Shown here: positions 1 to 11,680 of the stretch, piece by piece
Position numbering within the stretch: the stretch's first letter is position 1
Layout of the letters: the number at the start of each line of letters is the position of its first letter
Source of the DNA: Glandiceps talaboti
Lineage: Eukaryota > Hemichordata > Enteropneusta > Spengelidae
DNA: 64,000 bases
Reading direction: 5' to 3'
NCBI RefSeq assembly: GCF_964340395.1
Contig: NC_135553.1
Coordinates: 4,272,001-4,336,000 of the forward strand
Program-made: the position numbers and the translations under genes
Notes under the pieces: generated by a model
Seen by the model: the letters and a program-made list of their open reading frames with translations, nothing else
Databases searched by the model: none
Told to the model about the DNA's origin: nothing

Positions 1-94
1 CAATGCCTGTACATTAGGTTAGAACACATACAGGGTGAATATAATCACAATTATAATATACCTAGTGATAATGCTGTGCCATGATTCGCTAGAA

Positions 95-448
95 TCAGTC
101 ACGTGATAGGAAAATAGAATGACTACTTCCCTTGGGGAATAGTCCCATCAATTTTTACATAGTCACGTGACCACCGCGCGTTCACAGCAGGTCAAAATGG
201 CAGCTTCTGACGATGTCGTCTGCCACCGCGAGTTCACAGCATGAGGTATATTATAAAACACATATTGCCTGGCCTATATTCGGGCTATAGCACCCGTTCA
301 TTACCCCCTCGTGACTGTGAGTTACCAGAATCACATGCTATTTCCCTCGGCCGTTGGCCTCGGGAAATAGCATGTGATTCTGGTAACTCACAGTCCCTCG
401 GGTGTAATAAACGGGTGCTATAGCCCTCATGGCCAGGCAATATGTGTT
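95..448. mobile_element. Foldback / MITE-like palindromic element
   Basis: Two long arms, 257-352 and 355-448, are nearly perfect reverse complements (shared blocks include atattgcctggcc, gggctatagcacccgtt and gttaccagaatcacatgc), leaving a loop of only a few bases. The left flank adds an internal hairpin at 121-144 (gactacttccc / ggggaatagtc), the palindrome TCACGTGA at 99-106 and 163-170, and a 19-bp direct repeat starting ccaccgcg at 171-189 and 223-241. There is no coding capacity. I infer a non-autonomous foldback transposon or a compound MITE; target-site duplications were not resolved. Confidence 0.65.
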
Positions 449-3400
449 CAATATCAACTGAGTGCTACTGCTTCAAAATGCAAGTATTCTGTTTTAACTT
501 CATCAATTATGAGATGTCTGGAGATTTCATTTCAATTTCATGTGAAGTGGTTTTTTCATTTTTCAATATTGTTTTATATAAGTTAAGTGAAAAAAATGGT
601 TAAAAAAACTCACATAGCTTCAAATTTTTACAGATTTTTTAAAATTACAAATGCTAAATGTCAATTTTGAAATGGTCTTTAAACTGCCTCGGTCAGTCAA
701 ATAAAATTCAACTGTTACCAAGAAATGGAAGGCTACACATGCACTACTGTACTATTTCAAGAATTTGGACATTCCAAAATGTTGCCCTAGCTGTGACATT
801 GACACCTTGGGTTATCCTCTAAAACTTTAACTGTGGCCTGGTGTTGGAGTCAATCATTTCAATGTGACTTGTACAAAATGTAGTTGTCACTCACATTGAC
901 AAGCAATCTTGGTCTTGGCTTATCACAATTATTCTCAATTTCTGGGCTGTGAAGATGTTTTTGGTGTCAAAAATGAATTGTAAGGAGCTATAAAAACCAT
1001 GTCGTTTTAAAAACAGTGTATATAAATAGTTGGTCTAATACGTAATAGTAATATGCAATTATGTACAGTTATTGGGTTAATAGAACTACATGTACATGTA
1101 CAATGATGTACTTGAGATTCTGTTTTACTCATTATCTGATAAAGGGAGTTACAGACAAGTTTTAATTTCATGGGTGAAGGGAGAGTTTAATAGGTGATTT
1201 AACCTGTGATTATAATGTACACTTCAGTGTAGATATCACAGTCAATGTCATACACTATGAAATCTGATGAACTAGTCCTTACATGTATTAGCCGAGAGAC
1301 TTAACAGTATCATTCATACAAATTCAGATGAACAATATTGAACATGTAAGCCTGCTATCTAGATAGCCTTGCAAGCTTCTTAGCTAACAGTTAGTCATTA
1401 CAAGTTATAACTCCAAATCTTGAGTGTAAATAACAGTGCCCAGCATAATGTAAATCTGACTTTTCTGAAAAACATTGTGTTCATGAAAGTTGAGGCTAAG
1501 AAAAATGTATCTTTCACATATTTCATAAACATTTAAAAGTACATCGTAGAAATGAGGCTGTCCCAGATTAAAGCTAGGACAAACTACAAACAGTATAATA
1601 ACATCTACAGTTACCGTGACAACCCCAAATTGTCTCCTAAATATTTCATCCCATTTCAGTTTTCTGTACATAACCTTTAATGACTTGTACAATATATCAA
1701 TGAAATGTGTGTGCAATAACATTATTAATAATCAACTTTTATGATGTTCACAGAGTACACTAATTAACAGGTGATTCTTGTCTACACAGCTATCATAATT
1801 AAAAACCAGAAGATAAACATGTCCAATGATATGCTGAATTATTAAGTGAGACTTTTGAATAACGTTTATAAAATATTCATTATTAATTCAATACATTTTC
1901 ACAATGAAATAGGTGATAGTCTGTCAGTTTCTTTTGAGAGGGAAATGATTTACCATCATTTGGAGAGTTTGTTGTCTGCATCCTAATTAATATCTTCAAG
2001 AATGAAGACATAAATTGTACATCTTTCTTGTCATTCACAGTATAGAGCCAAAAGTTTCTATTACTAACATGGTCAGGCTCTGTTACCAGACCTGATAACA
2101 GCGATGACAAGATGTATGACAATTTATTCATCAATGCAAATTTATGCAAATAATGTCAAAACAAAAAGTTCGTATCAAAAAATGACTTGGAAGTACAAGT
2201 TTAAAATGTACAATAAAAGAAGTTTTTCAGGTTTATTTCTTCTGCTTGCCTGTTGAAGCACTGAATGACTAACTTTGGTCATTTTCATCTTACATGTATC
2301 TGTGGCTACCAGAGTTAAACACAAAGTGACATAAACAAACAGAATGAGTTTTTTTCATAAAAATGTGAAATTTGATCTAGAAATACCTTATAACAATAAA
2401 TTCAATGGTAGTTGTTAAGTTTTAGTATGATTCAATTTGATCACTTCCATGTAAATTCAATGATGGACTTTGAGAAACAAAGCAATGGGGAAATGGTATG
2501 CATACATATTTACAAACAAATGGTCAAACTAAACCAGTGCCGATGGTAGATATCGGAGAAAACTGGGCTCAGTATTGAATAATCAACTTCTACCACTGAG
2601 CAAAAAGCAAAAGGGGATGATGGGATATCACAAGTTCATGTTCATATATAACTTTAATATGAAATCAGTGTATATCAAAGTATTAATATTTTTGAGAAAG
2701 ATTTTCTTCGAAATGAACGATCAACTTCTACTCCTGAAAAAAATGGGTTCAGAAAGTTAGAGAGAAATGATCCATCCTAGTTCATTCACTCTGAACCATC
2801 TCTGATCTTTCGTGAAATCAACTTCATGTGTGCATACCAGACATAGTATTGCCTCAAAGTGGCCAGACTACCAGTAGCTCAGAGGTCTCAAACGTAGACT
2901 TCTAATTGCCATGGCAGACATTGCAAGTCATTGTAGATAACCTCTAAGGCACATTAATGTTCACTCAATAATAGATTCCATATTGTTTTTCAATTTCATA
3001 TCACGGCCTTTAGGTAGAACGGAATCTTCCTGTGTAATCAAACCGACACACGACCAATAAAATTTTTGTATCTACCGCTGGTGAGGAATGCCGGAATATG
3101 TATCAGTTTCCCTCATGACAGCTGAAGTGATGTGACCATATGGAGTGCCAACAGCTACTATAACATGAAACATGGCTTCATCACAAAGCCACATGTGTGT
3201 GATAACCATATAACTTGAGGCATTTAAATTTAGGACATTTTAATAACTCATGAAATCACTGCTTGTGACATTGCCTTTAATGAGGTGTATATAATTACAT
3301 ACAGTACAATAATAATGTACCAGATGTTAATCAACAAAGTATACATGATACAATACTGTATATAACCATAACAAACAAATCTGACACATTTTCTTTACTG

Positions 3401-3513
3401 ACATTGAACGATTGAAAGGTTTACTTTCATGGATTGTAGACATTTTATTTCATGGATTATAACAGTTTCGTGTTATTTTGAGGTTTGTAACTTAAACAAA
3501 TGGGATCACCAAA

Positions 3514-3748
3514 ACAAGACAAGACAAGACAAGACAAGACAAGACAAGACAAGACAATGTGAAACTAAAATGAAATGAGATGAGACACAGACAAGACAAA
3601 ATGAGATGAGATGAGACGACACAAGACAAGACAAGACAAGACAAGACAATGTGAAACTAAGATGAAATGAGATGAGACACAGACAAGAAAAAATGAGATA
3701 AGACGACACAAGACAAGACAAGACAAGACAAGACAAGACAAGACAAGA
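3514..3748. repeat. (ACAAG)n minisatellite with duplicated spacer
   Basis: Pentamer repeats of acaag occur in three blocks, separated by two copies of a spacer of about 65-70 bp (gtgaaactaa, then atgaaatgagatgagacacag). The spacers start near 3557 and 3650 and differ by a few substitutions and one 5-bp indel, so a composite unit of about 93 bp was duplicated. Long reading frames here are low-complexity artefacts. Confidence 0.85.
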
Positions 3749-4916
3749 GCCTGAGGATGAGCTATATGTACATTGTACAATGAGACGATGAAATGTCTTG
3801 AATGTACATATTAAAACATGAATACTGATATTAGTGATAAGCTAAAGTGACTGAAACTGATAACTTACATGTTACATTGCTGGAAACTTTGCCCATCAGA
3901 CTGAAAACTTACATTGTACATGTATAACAATGACAAGATAAACCTGGTTTAACTAGTTTACCAATTTGTCAACTATTACAAAAATATCCTTAGAATAGAA
4001 GATATGTAACCAACTATAATTTAGCTTGATGTTACAATAAAGACATGGTGTACATGCTGTCAACATAACATGCATCTTTATTCTATTTGCATAGACTGAA
4101 TTTGAAATCATATCAATAGACTTTTTATCAATTTTACATTCTCGCACACCAGAGCTGTTATTTCTTCTGCAACACTACAAAAATAACAAACTCAGCATTT
4201 TGGAAGGTGTCGTTTACGACAATGCAATTTAGAGTGGAAAAAGTTTTTGGTGAAATTGCTTTTTGCAGAGGAGAGCACTGCAAATTGACTTCTACTGACT
4301 TCTGTATCCAGGGTACACACAGAAAACAACAAAAGTACCCGCCACCACCCCCACCATCCCCACATTTTAGTGTGTGTGTGTGTGTGTGCATATTGTTATA
4401 ACCTCATCTACTAAGAGAATACAGCTGTATAAGATATCACATTGGGCCAGTATGGCAGTGGTATATTTCATAACCCAATACTAATAGTCTATTACATGTT
4501 ACTTCCCTGCTGTGAAATGAAGTTGCCAAATTGTTGTACTAAACCAATAACCCTTGAAGGGGTAACTTGCAAAATTTGAGACACATGTTATGGCCATATA
4601 TGGAGCTACAGGAACAGTATTTTTAATATCTCTAAATTGTCCTTGCTCTGCATGGTATCTACTGAAATGGCAGCAGTTTTAACTAAGTGGCTTTACTGGT
4701 GTGGAAAAACACGATTTAATTTGAGAGAGTGTGCCACTGCACGGTTCTTTGGTATTGCAAATATCGAAACATGGAAAATGTACAACAGTAAATATGAAAG
4801 CATAACACAAATTTAATTATGATTTTGGATGAAATACAATTTGCTATAGTAAATGTGTCTTTTTCCAAGGGGGTGGGGTGTATCTATTTTTGTTTTTTAT
4901 TTTTTTATTTTTTATT

Positions 4917-4936
4917 GGGGGGGGGGGGGGGGGGGG
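4917..4936 (+). repeat. Poly(G) run, 20 bases
   Basis: An uninterrupted run of 20 G on the plus strand follows a T-rich stretch. It lies in the inferred intron of the minus-strand Fringe-like gene, so the sense strand carries C20. Such runs are quadruplex-prone and often mis-sized in assemblies. Confidence 0.9.
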
Positions 4937-5639
4937 TGTCTGTATTTCTGATAGTAGTTCTAGAAGCCAGACAGTTGTTATAACTCAAATCAAGATCACA
5001 CAGTATCCAGAATCTTTCAAAATTTCAATATTCCATAAAAAGAAGAAAACTCTAGTATTAAAAATACTATGCATACCATAGAGCACTATATATAAACATG
5101 CAAATACTGCTACAGCCACTCAAACTGAACAACGAGAAAGAGAATTCACGGGGACATCTTTATTTGGTAAAAGGCATGTCAATTTTTCCACAACAATCAG
5201 ATATATTTCTCTACTTGACTTTTTTGTTACATTGCACACTTCATAATGCAATCACATCTTTTATCATTCATAAGCGTAACACATGATATTCTATCAATTT
5301 ATATGAATGAACCAGCTGACATTCTGAATTCCACTAGCCTAGTTTCTACAACATATCACTAGTATGTCACCAGTGAATGAGACTCCATTCAAAATTCCAA
5401 AATACTTGTCGTGTTAAGCATTACAAGAATTGCAGGGGGTGAATATTCTTGTTCCTTGTTATGTATAAATGTATTCAAATGTTTATTGCAGAGAATGACT
5501 GCTGTCAGCTGTTGTTAGCTAATAGATACTCTGAATGCTATCCTGTCAATGATTATGTGTACATAATACATACATGTAGGCACTTTTCTGTTTGAACTGA
5601 AACAGCCCATCTTCAAATTATGTCATATGATTGGTTAAT

Positions 5640-5696
5640 TGACCAATTGATTGATTGATTGGTTGATTGACATATTCATTGATTGATTGGTTTGAT

Positions 5697-5732
<36 letters not shown>

Positions 5733-5761
5733 CAATCGGTTGGTTGGTTGGTTGGTTGAGG

Positions 5762-5799
<38 letters not shown>

Positions 5800-5898
5800 G
5801 TTATTGGTTGATTGATTGATCATATACTTTGATGTATTAATTCAAATTTAGAAAATTTTGCAGAACAATGTGAAAGGAAAATTTCGGCTCTTCAGATG

Positions 5899-5946
<48 letters not shown>

Positions 5947-6105
5947 CTGATTAACAGATTGACTGATTGATTAACTGACTGATTCATTGATTCATCAATT
6001 GATCGATCCATCATATACTTTGGTACATTAACTTAAAGTTCGTAAATTTCACAGAACAATGTTTTATGTGAAAGGAAAATATTCCAACTGTTTAGATTCA
6101 GATTG
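5640..6105. repeat. (GATT)n arrays with a duplicated unique flank
   Basis: Two GATT tetranucleotide arrays (about 5640-5820 and 5900-5945) are each followed by a related unique segment. Copy A is near 5819-5903 and copy B near 6010-6105. Both contain catatacttt, then cagaacaatg, then gtgaaaggaaaat in the same order. A unit of about 190 bp (array plus flank) therefore appears to have been tandemly duplicated and has since diverged. Confidence 0.7.
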
Positions 6106-9100
6106 GTCCATATCAACAATGTATCTTAAAATTGGTTTTCTTTCCATATATTTGTTTGTCTTTATTGACTTTTAACCTTTTTTAATTTATAAATTCTAAA
6201 ATGATCTGTAAATTATAAATTCATATTTACATATTTATTGCATTACACCTGGTTTCATGCCTTAATATTACAAGATTACAGAAACTGTTACTGACACAAT
6301 TTGACCTAAATTCATCGATTTTTAAGTCAAAGAAACCAAGTTTGTCATTATTATTATTAATTTCACTGCAGTTGTTAAGTAGGTCACACACTAAAAAATT
6401 CAAAAATTTGAAATATTATTATAACAGTAAACCACCATGTCTGAAGAGCACAAGAAAACATACTTACGATCTAATAAATTACTCCTTCCATTCTTTTTAG
6501 AAATATGATTATGAATAAACATGGAAAGAAAAATTTTTGTACTGAATATCATATCAGATATCTAAATACCAATATTTGTACATATACATGTGTACATGTA
6601 TGTGTTTATAACATATCAAATTAGTGGCTCATACATTAATTGTCCATTCCTTCTAATGGTTAGTATTCCCTGGGTACTATAATTTCAACAACATACATGT
6701 ATGTAGAATACATATAGGGAAGGTCATTATTCGTGTGTATCATTTGTTGAAGTGATGAATGCAAGCATCACTTGTTTGATATAAAAATGTATACAAAAAC
6801 TGTCCCAGGGGGAATCTTCCTCCAACGAACTAGGCGAGAGGTTAAGGTACACCTAGCTATATACATTTAAGAGAAAAGTGAGTCATTCCTTACATGTACA
6901 CTAACTGGTTAAGCACTCGTCTAATTACAAAATTAATCAAACTAATGTTCCCTTAGTAATTCCCTAGTAGCATTTCAAATTAATTTCCCATTACGAATTC
7001 TGATGAATTTTTTTTCTAATTTTAATAGCAGTACTCTCTAAGGTACATTATACCAACACGGTTAAATTAGATAATTCTTAGAAAACAAATTCCATTCCCT
7101 TCATATCCAAGCAACGTTTGTTACACTTTCCATCAAATTACAACACCAGTGAAAGCAAAAACTATTTTGCAAACTGACCATCTGGTATTTCTAATTACAG
7201 TTGCATTCACAAAGTCCCCAGTAAAAAAGTTACTTTTAAATCAAATTGTAGGCAATATGAAATTTTACCTCCCTTGAAAATAACATATTCCTCTGACAAT
7301 ATCGGATCTTGAATTGGTATTTATTCATACATGTACATTGTACAGTAATTGCATTAAAGTGAAAACGTTCACAATGCCATTCTAATTTACTGTTAAAAGG
7401 TATTTCATAGAATTCTTTTCACACCTTTTAACGATACTGATGATCATTCTCAGTGACAGCTTTACAGCTTGTAATAGTGAATGGTACAACAGGAAAAGTT
7501 TTCTAGACGTAAAATCAATCAAAGAGTTTAACCTGATAAAAATGTAATAATATCTAGCTCATAAATTCATGAAATAATCTAACTTTCCTTGACAAAAAAA
7601 CACACCATTACTTTTGAATGTGTTACTGATATTTTGAAATTACACTATATTTCTCTTTTTTGGAATCTCATAAAAGACACATGATTATACCTTTCAGATA
7701 ACACACTATCAAAATTCAGATAGTACTAAACATGAATCTATTTTCATTTCAAGTATTTAATTTCCCTTTCCAGTTAATTTTACCAGTAATTCATAGAGTA
7801 GGATAGACTACTGCCTTTATCACAGTATTCTCACATCACTCAAAACTACAAAATGTAACTTGCACCATGGATAATAAAGGGGGATTGTTATCAATACATG
7901 TACTTGCATGAACATATACATGTACATGTACAATACTAGTACTTGCTTAGTAATGAACGAATACATTTACATAATTTACAATTAACATTGATCCTAACTG
8001 TCAATTTCGCATGTTAATTTCATAGCTGGTACATTTTCAGTATTAATCATGTTCATGTCACATGTTAATTTCTGTAAGTATCAGCAGGAACTAAATCAAT
8101 AACACCAATGAATGACAGCAAATATAACATTACAATGTCAGAAATTATCATAGTAGATTACAACACACTATCTGTTAGTTTTTGATACATGCATTTATAT
8201 ATCTTTGCTTTCCTTAATATCATTAGAGATTTGTGAAATCAGTATTAACTCTACTGATAACAATTAATAAGGACATTACACGATTTCCACCACCATACTA
8301 TATTCCAGCAACTTTATTTTTTTTTAAACTTTTTAAAACTATACATCATTTTTTTTCACAAATTATTTGATTGAAGTATGAAACTTATACATTATGAACA
8401 GAATGATACAACATAGTACTTGTTTGAAATCATACTTTAATATTAAAATACACAGAAAGTTATCAAAAGTGTACAAGATACCAAATATGATATGCAAATT
8501 CATCAATTGTATGGTTTTCCCAATTTCTGTGTGGTGACAAACATTTAGTGTTCTTCTTGTGATGATCCACGAATTTTATCTCTAAGATCACAATATCATA
8601 GACAGAAATTTGTAAATTGTATGAGTATTAACAGTATGTTGTATGGTTCAAACCTATTTAACTAGTCTTGTCAGGCAGTTCATCGCATACAGACCAGTAC
8701 ATGAATGTGCCTGGCACCATAAGTCAAGTGTTTTTAATGAATAGACACAAACACAAGTTAGTATTAGTCATTATGTATCATGTAAGTGACACCACAATTT
8801 TTTTAATTTTTTGTGGTGTACTTTGAAGGGTTAACATTTACAAAATGTAATGTCCAAGTAAAATGTATGGGTAACTTGAAGTACTTGGTACCTACATTGT
8901 TGATAAACAGACAAACCTAATACATGATAGCACACAGAAATTGATAAATTGGCACACAATGAAAGTGTTGACAAGTGGAATAATCACTCATTTGCTGGTT
9001 AAACACATAAATGAACCCTTGACAAATGGAAACTAAATTCCAAATACTCTTTTCCAGTGCTAATATAGGTAACATCTTACTAAACATTAGACATGCCATC

Positions 9101-9945
9101 AATCACACAAATAACATTGCACTGTACAAACTGCTATTAGTGCCAGTACTTCTAATGTAATGTGTACACTATTCTAATTACCAGCGTTAGTGAGACTCTT
9201 TAAACACAAAATCTTTTGAAACCAGCACTATTTGCAACAAGTCGATGGCACTCATTACAGTCAATGAGCAGCTATTAAATATTACCAGCAACCCTGCTAT
9301 TTTTCTATTATTGGAATTACACGTTTAATAGTCTTAAAGGGTGTTTATTCTTTCTCTGTAAATTTACAATCAAAAGAAAACATTAAACACGAAACGTTTG
9401 ATTGGGTTGGTGAAGACACCAACGAATGTCCTTTAACTTTAGTAAAACCCGGGAGTAAAAGACTCGACTGCTACCAGTACCACCAACTCTAAGATATTAC
9501 AACATTTGATGATCAACTAGCTATGCGGAAAAAATGCAGAGCCACTTCAAAACTCCTGCGAGTACGACTTCATACATTCCGTAAGTGACGTGTTTAGGGA
9601 AAACCGTTCGGGTAATTACTAAATTTCACGGAGGATAGCAAGCAATAACTCAATAGGAAACAACCCACTGAGCAGAATTCCGGCAATTTCCAAGCTCCAT
9701 ACCACTTATGTAAGGTGATCGGTGAGCTATGAGCAAGGCAGCAGGGAACGAATCTATATTTAGGTCTGAGGCAAGGGGTTTTAGCGAGATCGTGTTGCCA
9801 AGCTGTGGAATATTGCGAACAAGCAACGGCAAGATAATTTAAAGGTGGGGAACGTGTCTCGATTTTAAAATGGCCAGGCACGTGGTACTGTAGGAGTATA
9901 CAAATAAATGCATTCATAAAACGGATAGTAATACAATTCAGTTAC

Positions 9946-10539
9946 CTGGTCTAGAGCCATTGATACCCATGTGTCGATAGCCAAGTCCAACCGATCACGG
10001 TGGTACCTCTTCGTTGTTTTGACGCCGATGAAGACATCAGAAAGTCTTGTCTTTCGTAAATTATTTACAGGGGTTGCCATTATCGGGCGTTGAAATTTTA
10101 TCTCATCTTGTTTCGGTTCAACAAGGAGACTGTCTTCAGCGCTGTGAGCAACGCTGTCATTTGGTATGATGCTTTTCTGTTCTGTCAGCTCAGGAAGTAG
10201 ATGGCCATGTTTGTCAACAACGGCATGTCCATGTTCCAACCCTTCATGATCGGGTCCTTGTGTATCATTACTGTTCACATCTTGTGTCTTAAAGTCTAAA
10301 TTCTTCGCTAATGAATCGAGTTGGCCGTCTGGAAGACCCTGTATGTGTCTTCCATCGTGGAAAATACGTCTCGGTCGAATGCCTCCCACTCTGTTATTCA
10401 ATGGTTGATGTTCTTGAAGAGTCTGTACTTCCGCACTGATTTTTGAATGTCCATTCGGTAAAATCCAATTAATCGCGATCAAACATATAAATGCTGTGAG
10501 GACTAGGCCCTGTAAGGTTCGTTTGGCTCGTAGACGCAT
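9946..10539 (-). CDS. fng: Fringe-like glycosyltransferase, first coding exon (partial)
   Basis: Fringe proteins are Golgi beta-1,3-N-acetylglucosaminyltransferases that extend O-fucose on EGF repeats of Notch and so tune ligand choice. This exon encodes 198 residues: a short basic N-terminus, a single hydrophobic signal anchor at about 10-27 (type II topology), a long unconserved stem, and the start of the catalytic domain at 168-192. There DVFIGVKTTKRYHRDRLDL and DTW match the Fringe signature (DVFIAVKTTKKFH...RLDLLL.TW). The exon ends at ...ALDQ with donor CAG|gtaact, just before the usual TFIFTDG block. The start is the ATG at 10539 (A at -3); an upstream in-frame extension begins only with TTG and was rejected. 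The DxD metal site and the rest of the enzyme lie beyond the left edge. Assignment to Fringe is firm; the catalytic state cannot be judged. Confidence 0.85.
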
Positions 10540-11448
10540 CGTGCCGATGCTCCTCACGGGGAAACACCAACAGACAGCATCGGAATGTTCACGGTACAAA
10601 ACTTCCTTCTGGTAAGACTTTCAAGTTTGGGGACAGTTGTGCGCACGCATCAATTTGCATAATGTTGTCGCTGCATTTCGTGATGATGTCATTCGATCCT
10701 AATCCGTCAACGAGCAGCTACATCCACAAATGTCAGTAATCATGTAATCACTTATTTTCTCTGTTTGTATATTTCGTATCACTTCACTCAATGAAATGCC
10801 TATCGGAATTCCAGATATAAACACGCATTTTGGTAAATAAAGAGTCAACTTTATGGATCGCAGATTGCGTACGTCATCGATTTTACTTGCATCAGTTTTA
10901 ACTAACTGTTCCCGCGTCTAGGACTCATCAAATATTAATAAAAAATATTGACTCGAAGAGTAAAGAACATATGTCACCCCATTCCTGATGAAAATAAAAC
11001 AATGTATGTAATTACAACAGAAATGGCGGTAGGCGAAGTATTGATTTTCATGTCAAATTTATAGTGTGAATGACAGCAATTGAAGTAAAATTTATTACAT
11101 TTGACAATACTCTAGTAGTGAGGACTCAGCTCCAAAAACTGTACAACAGTTACTGTGCATGAAACAGTTTTGTATATTTACGCACGGATATAATTTGCAG
11201 TATGTTTGTGTCATTTAATACAGCGATCGCAGGAAAATTGGCTTTCAATACAAATAAGAAACAAAAACAAAAAAACAAAAAAAGAATTTCCTTGAAAGAA
11301 TGTAACACTGTTTGTTGATATAGACTATATTTGCATTGTTGTGTATACTACTGTCTGGCTGACGGAGGGTCTGACTGCAAAACAATGAAGTTATACTTAT
11401 AAATACAAATCATATATCACTATAGAGGGCGCCATTTCACAAACCCGT

Positions 11449-11680
<232 letters not shown>

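Larger units (their letters stand above)
1..9945 (-). other. Fringe-like gene, first intron (partial, inferred)
   Basis: This stretch follows the splice donor of the Fringe-like first coding exon (CAG|gtaact, read on the minus strand at 9946/9945), so it is inferred to be intron 1, at least 9.9 kb long and open at the window edge. I looked on the minus strand for the next expected Fringe block, a TFIFTDG-like motif, and did not see it. No convincing gene was found. The stretch holds a foldback element (95-448), an (ACAAG)n array (3514-3748), a G20 run (4917-4936), (GATT)n arrays with a duplicated flank (5640-6105) and many ACATGTA motifs. Stretches such as 450-3500 and 6110-9900 are otherwise plain AT-rich DNA. 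Confidence 0.6.

Noticed and set aside
2868-2945. tRNA-like SINE: TAGCTCAGAGGT resembles a pol III box A
   Set aside because: No acceptable box B follows at the right distance and no cloverleaf can be drawn.
9594-9917. 107-codon minus-strand frame just downstream of the Fringe exon
   Set aside because: It shows no Fringe-like residues, lies beyond a good splice donor and resembles no family.
10540-10599. Longer N-terminus for the Fringe-like exon
   Set aside because: The extension starts with TTG, which is not a normal animal start codon. The ATG at 10539 directly precedes the basic residues and signal anchor.
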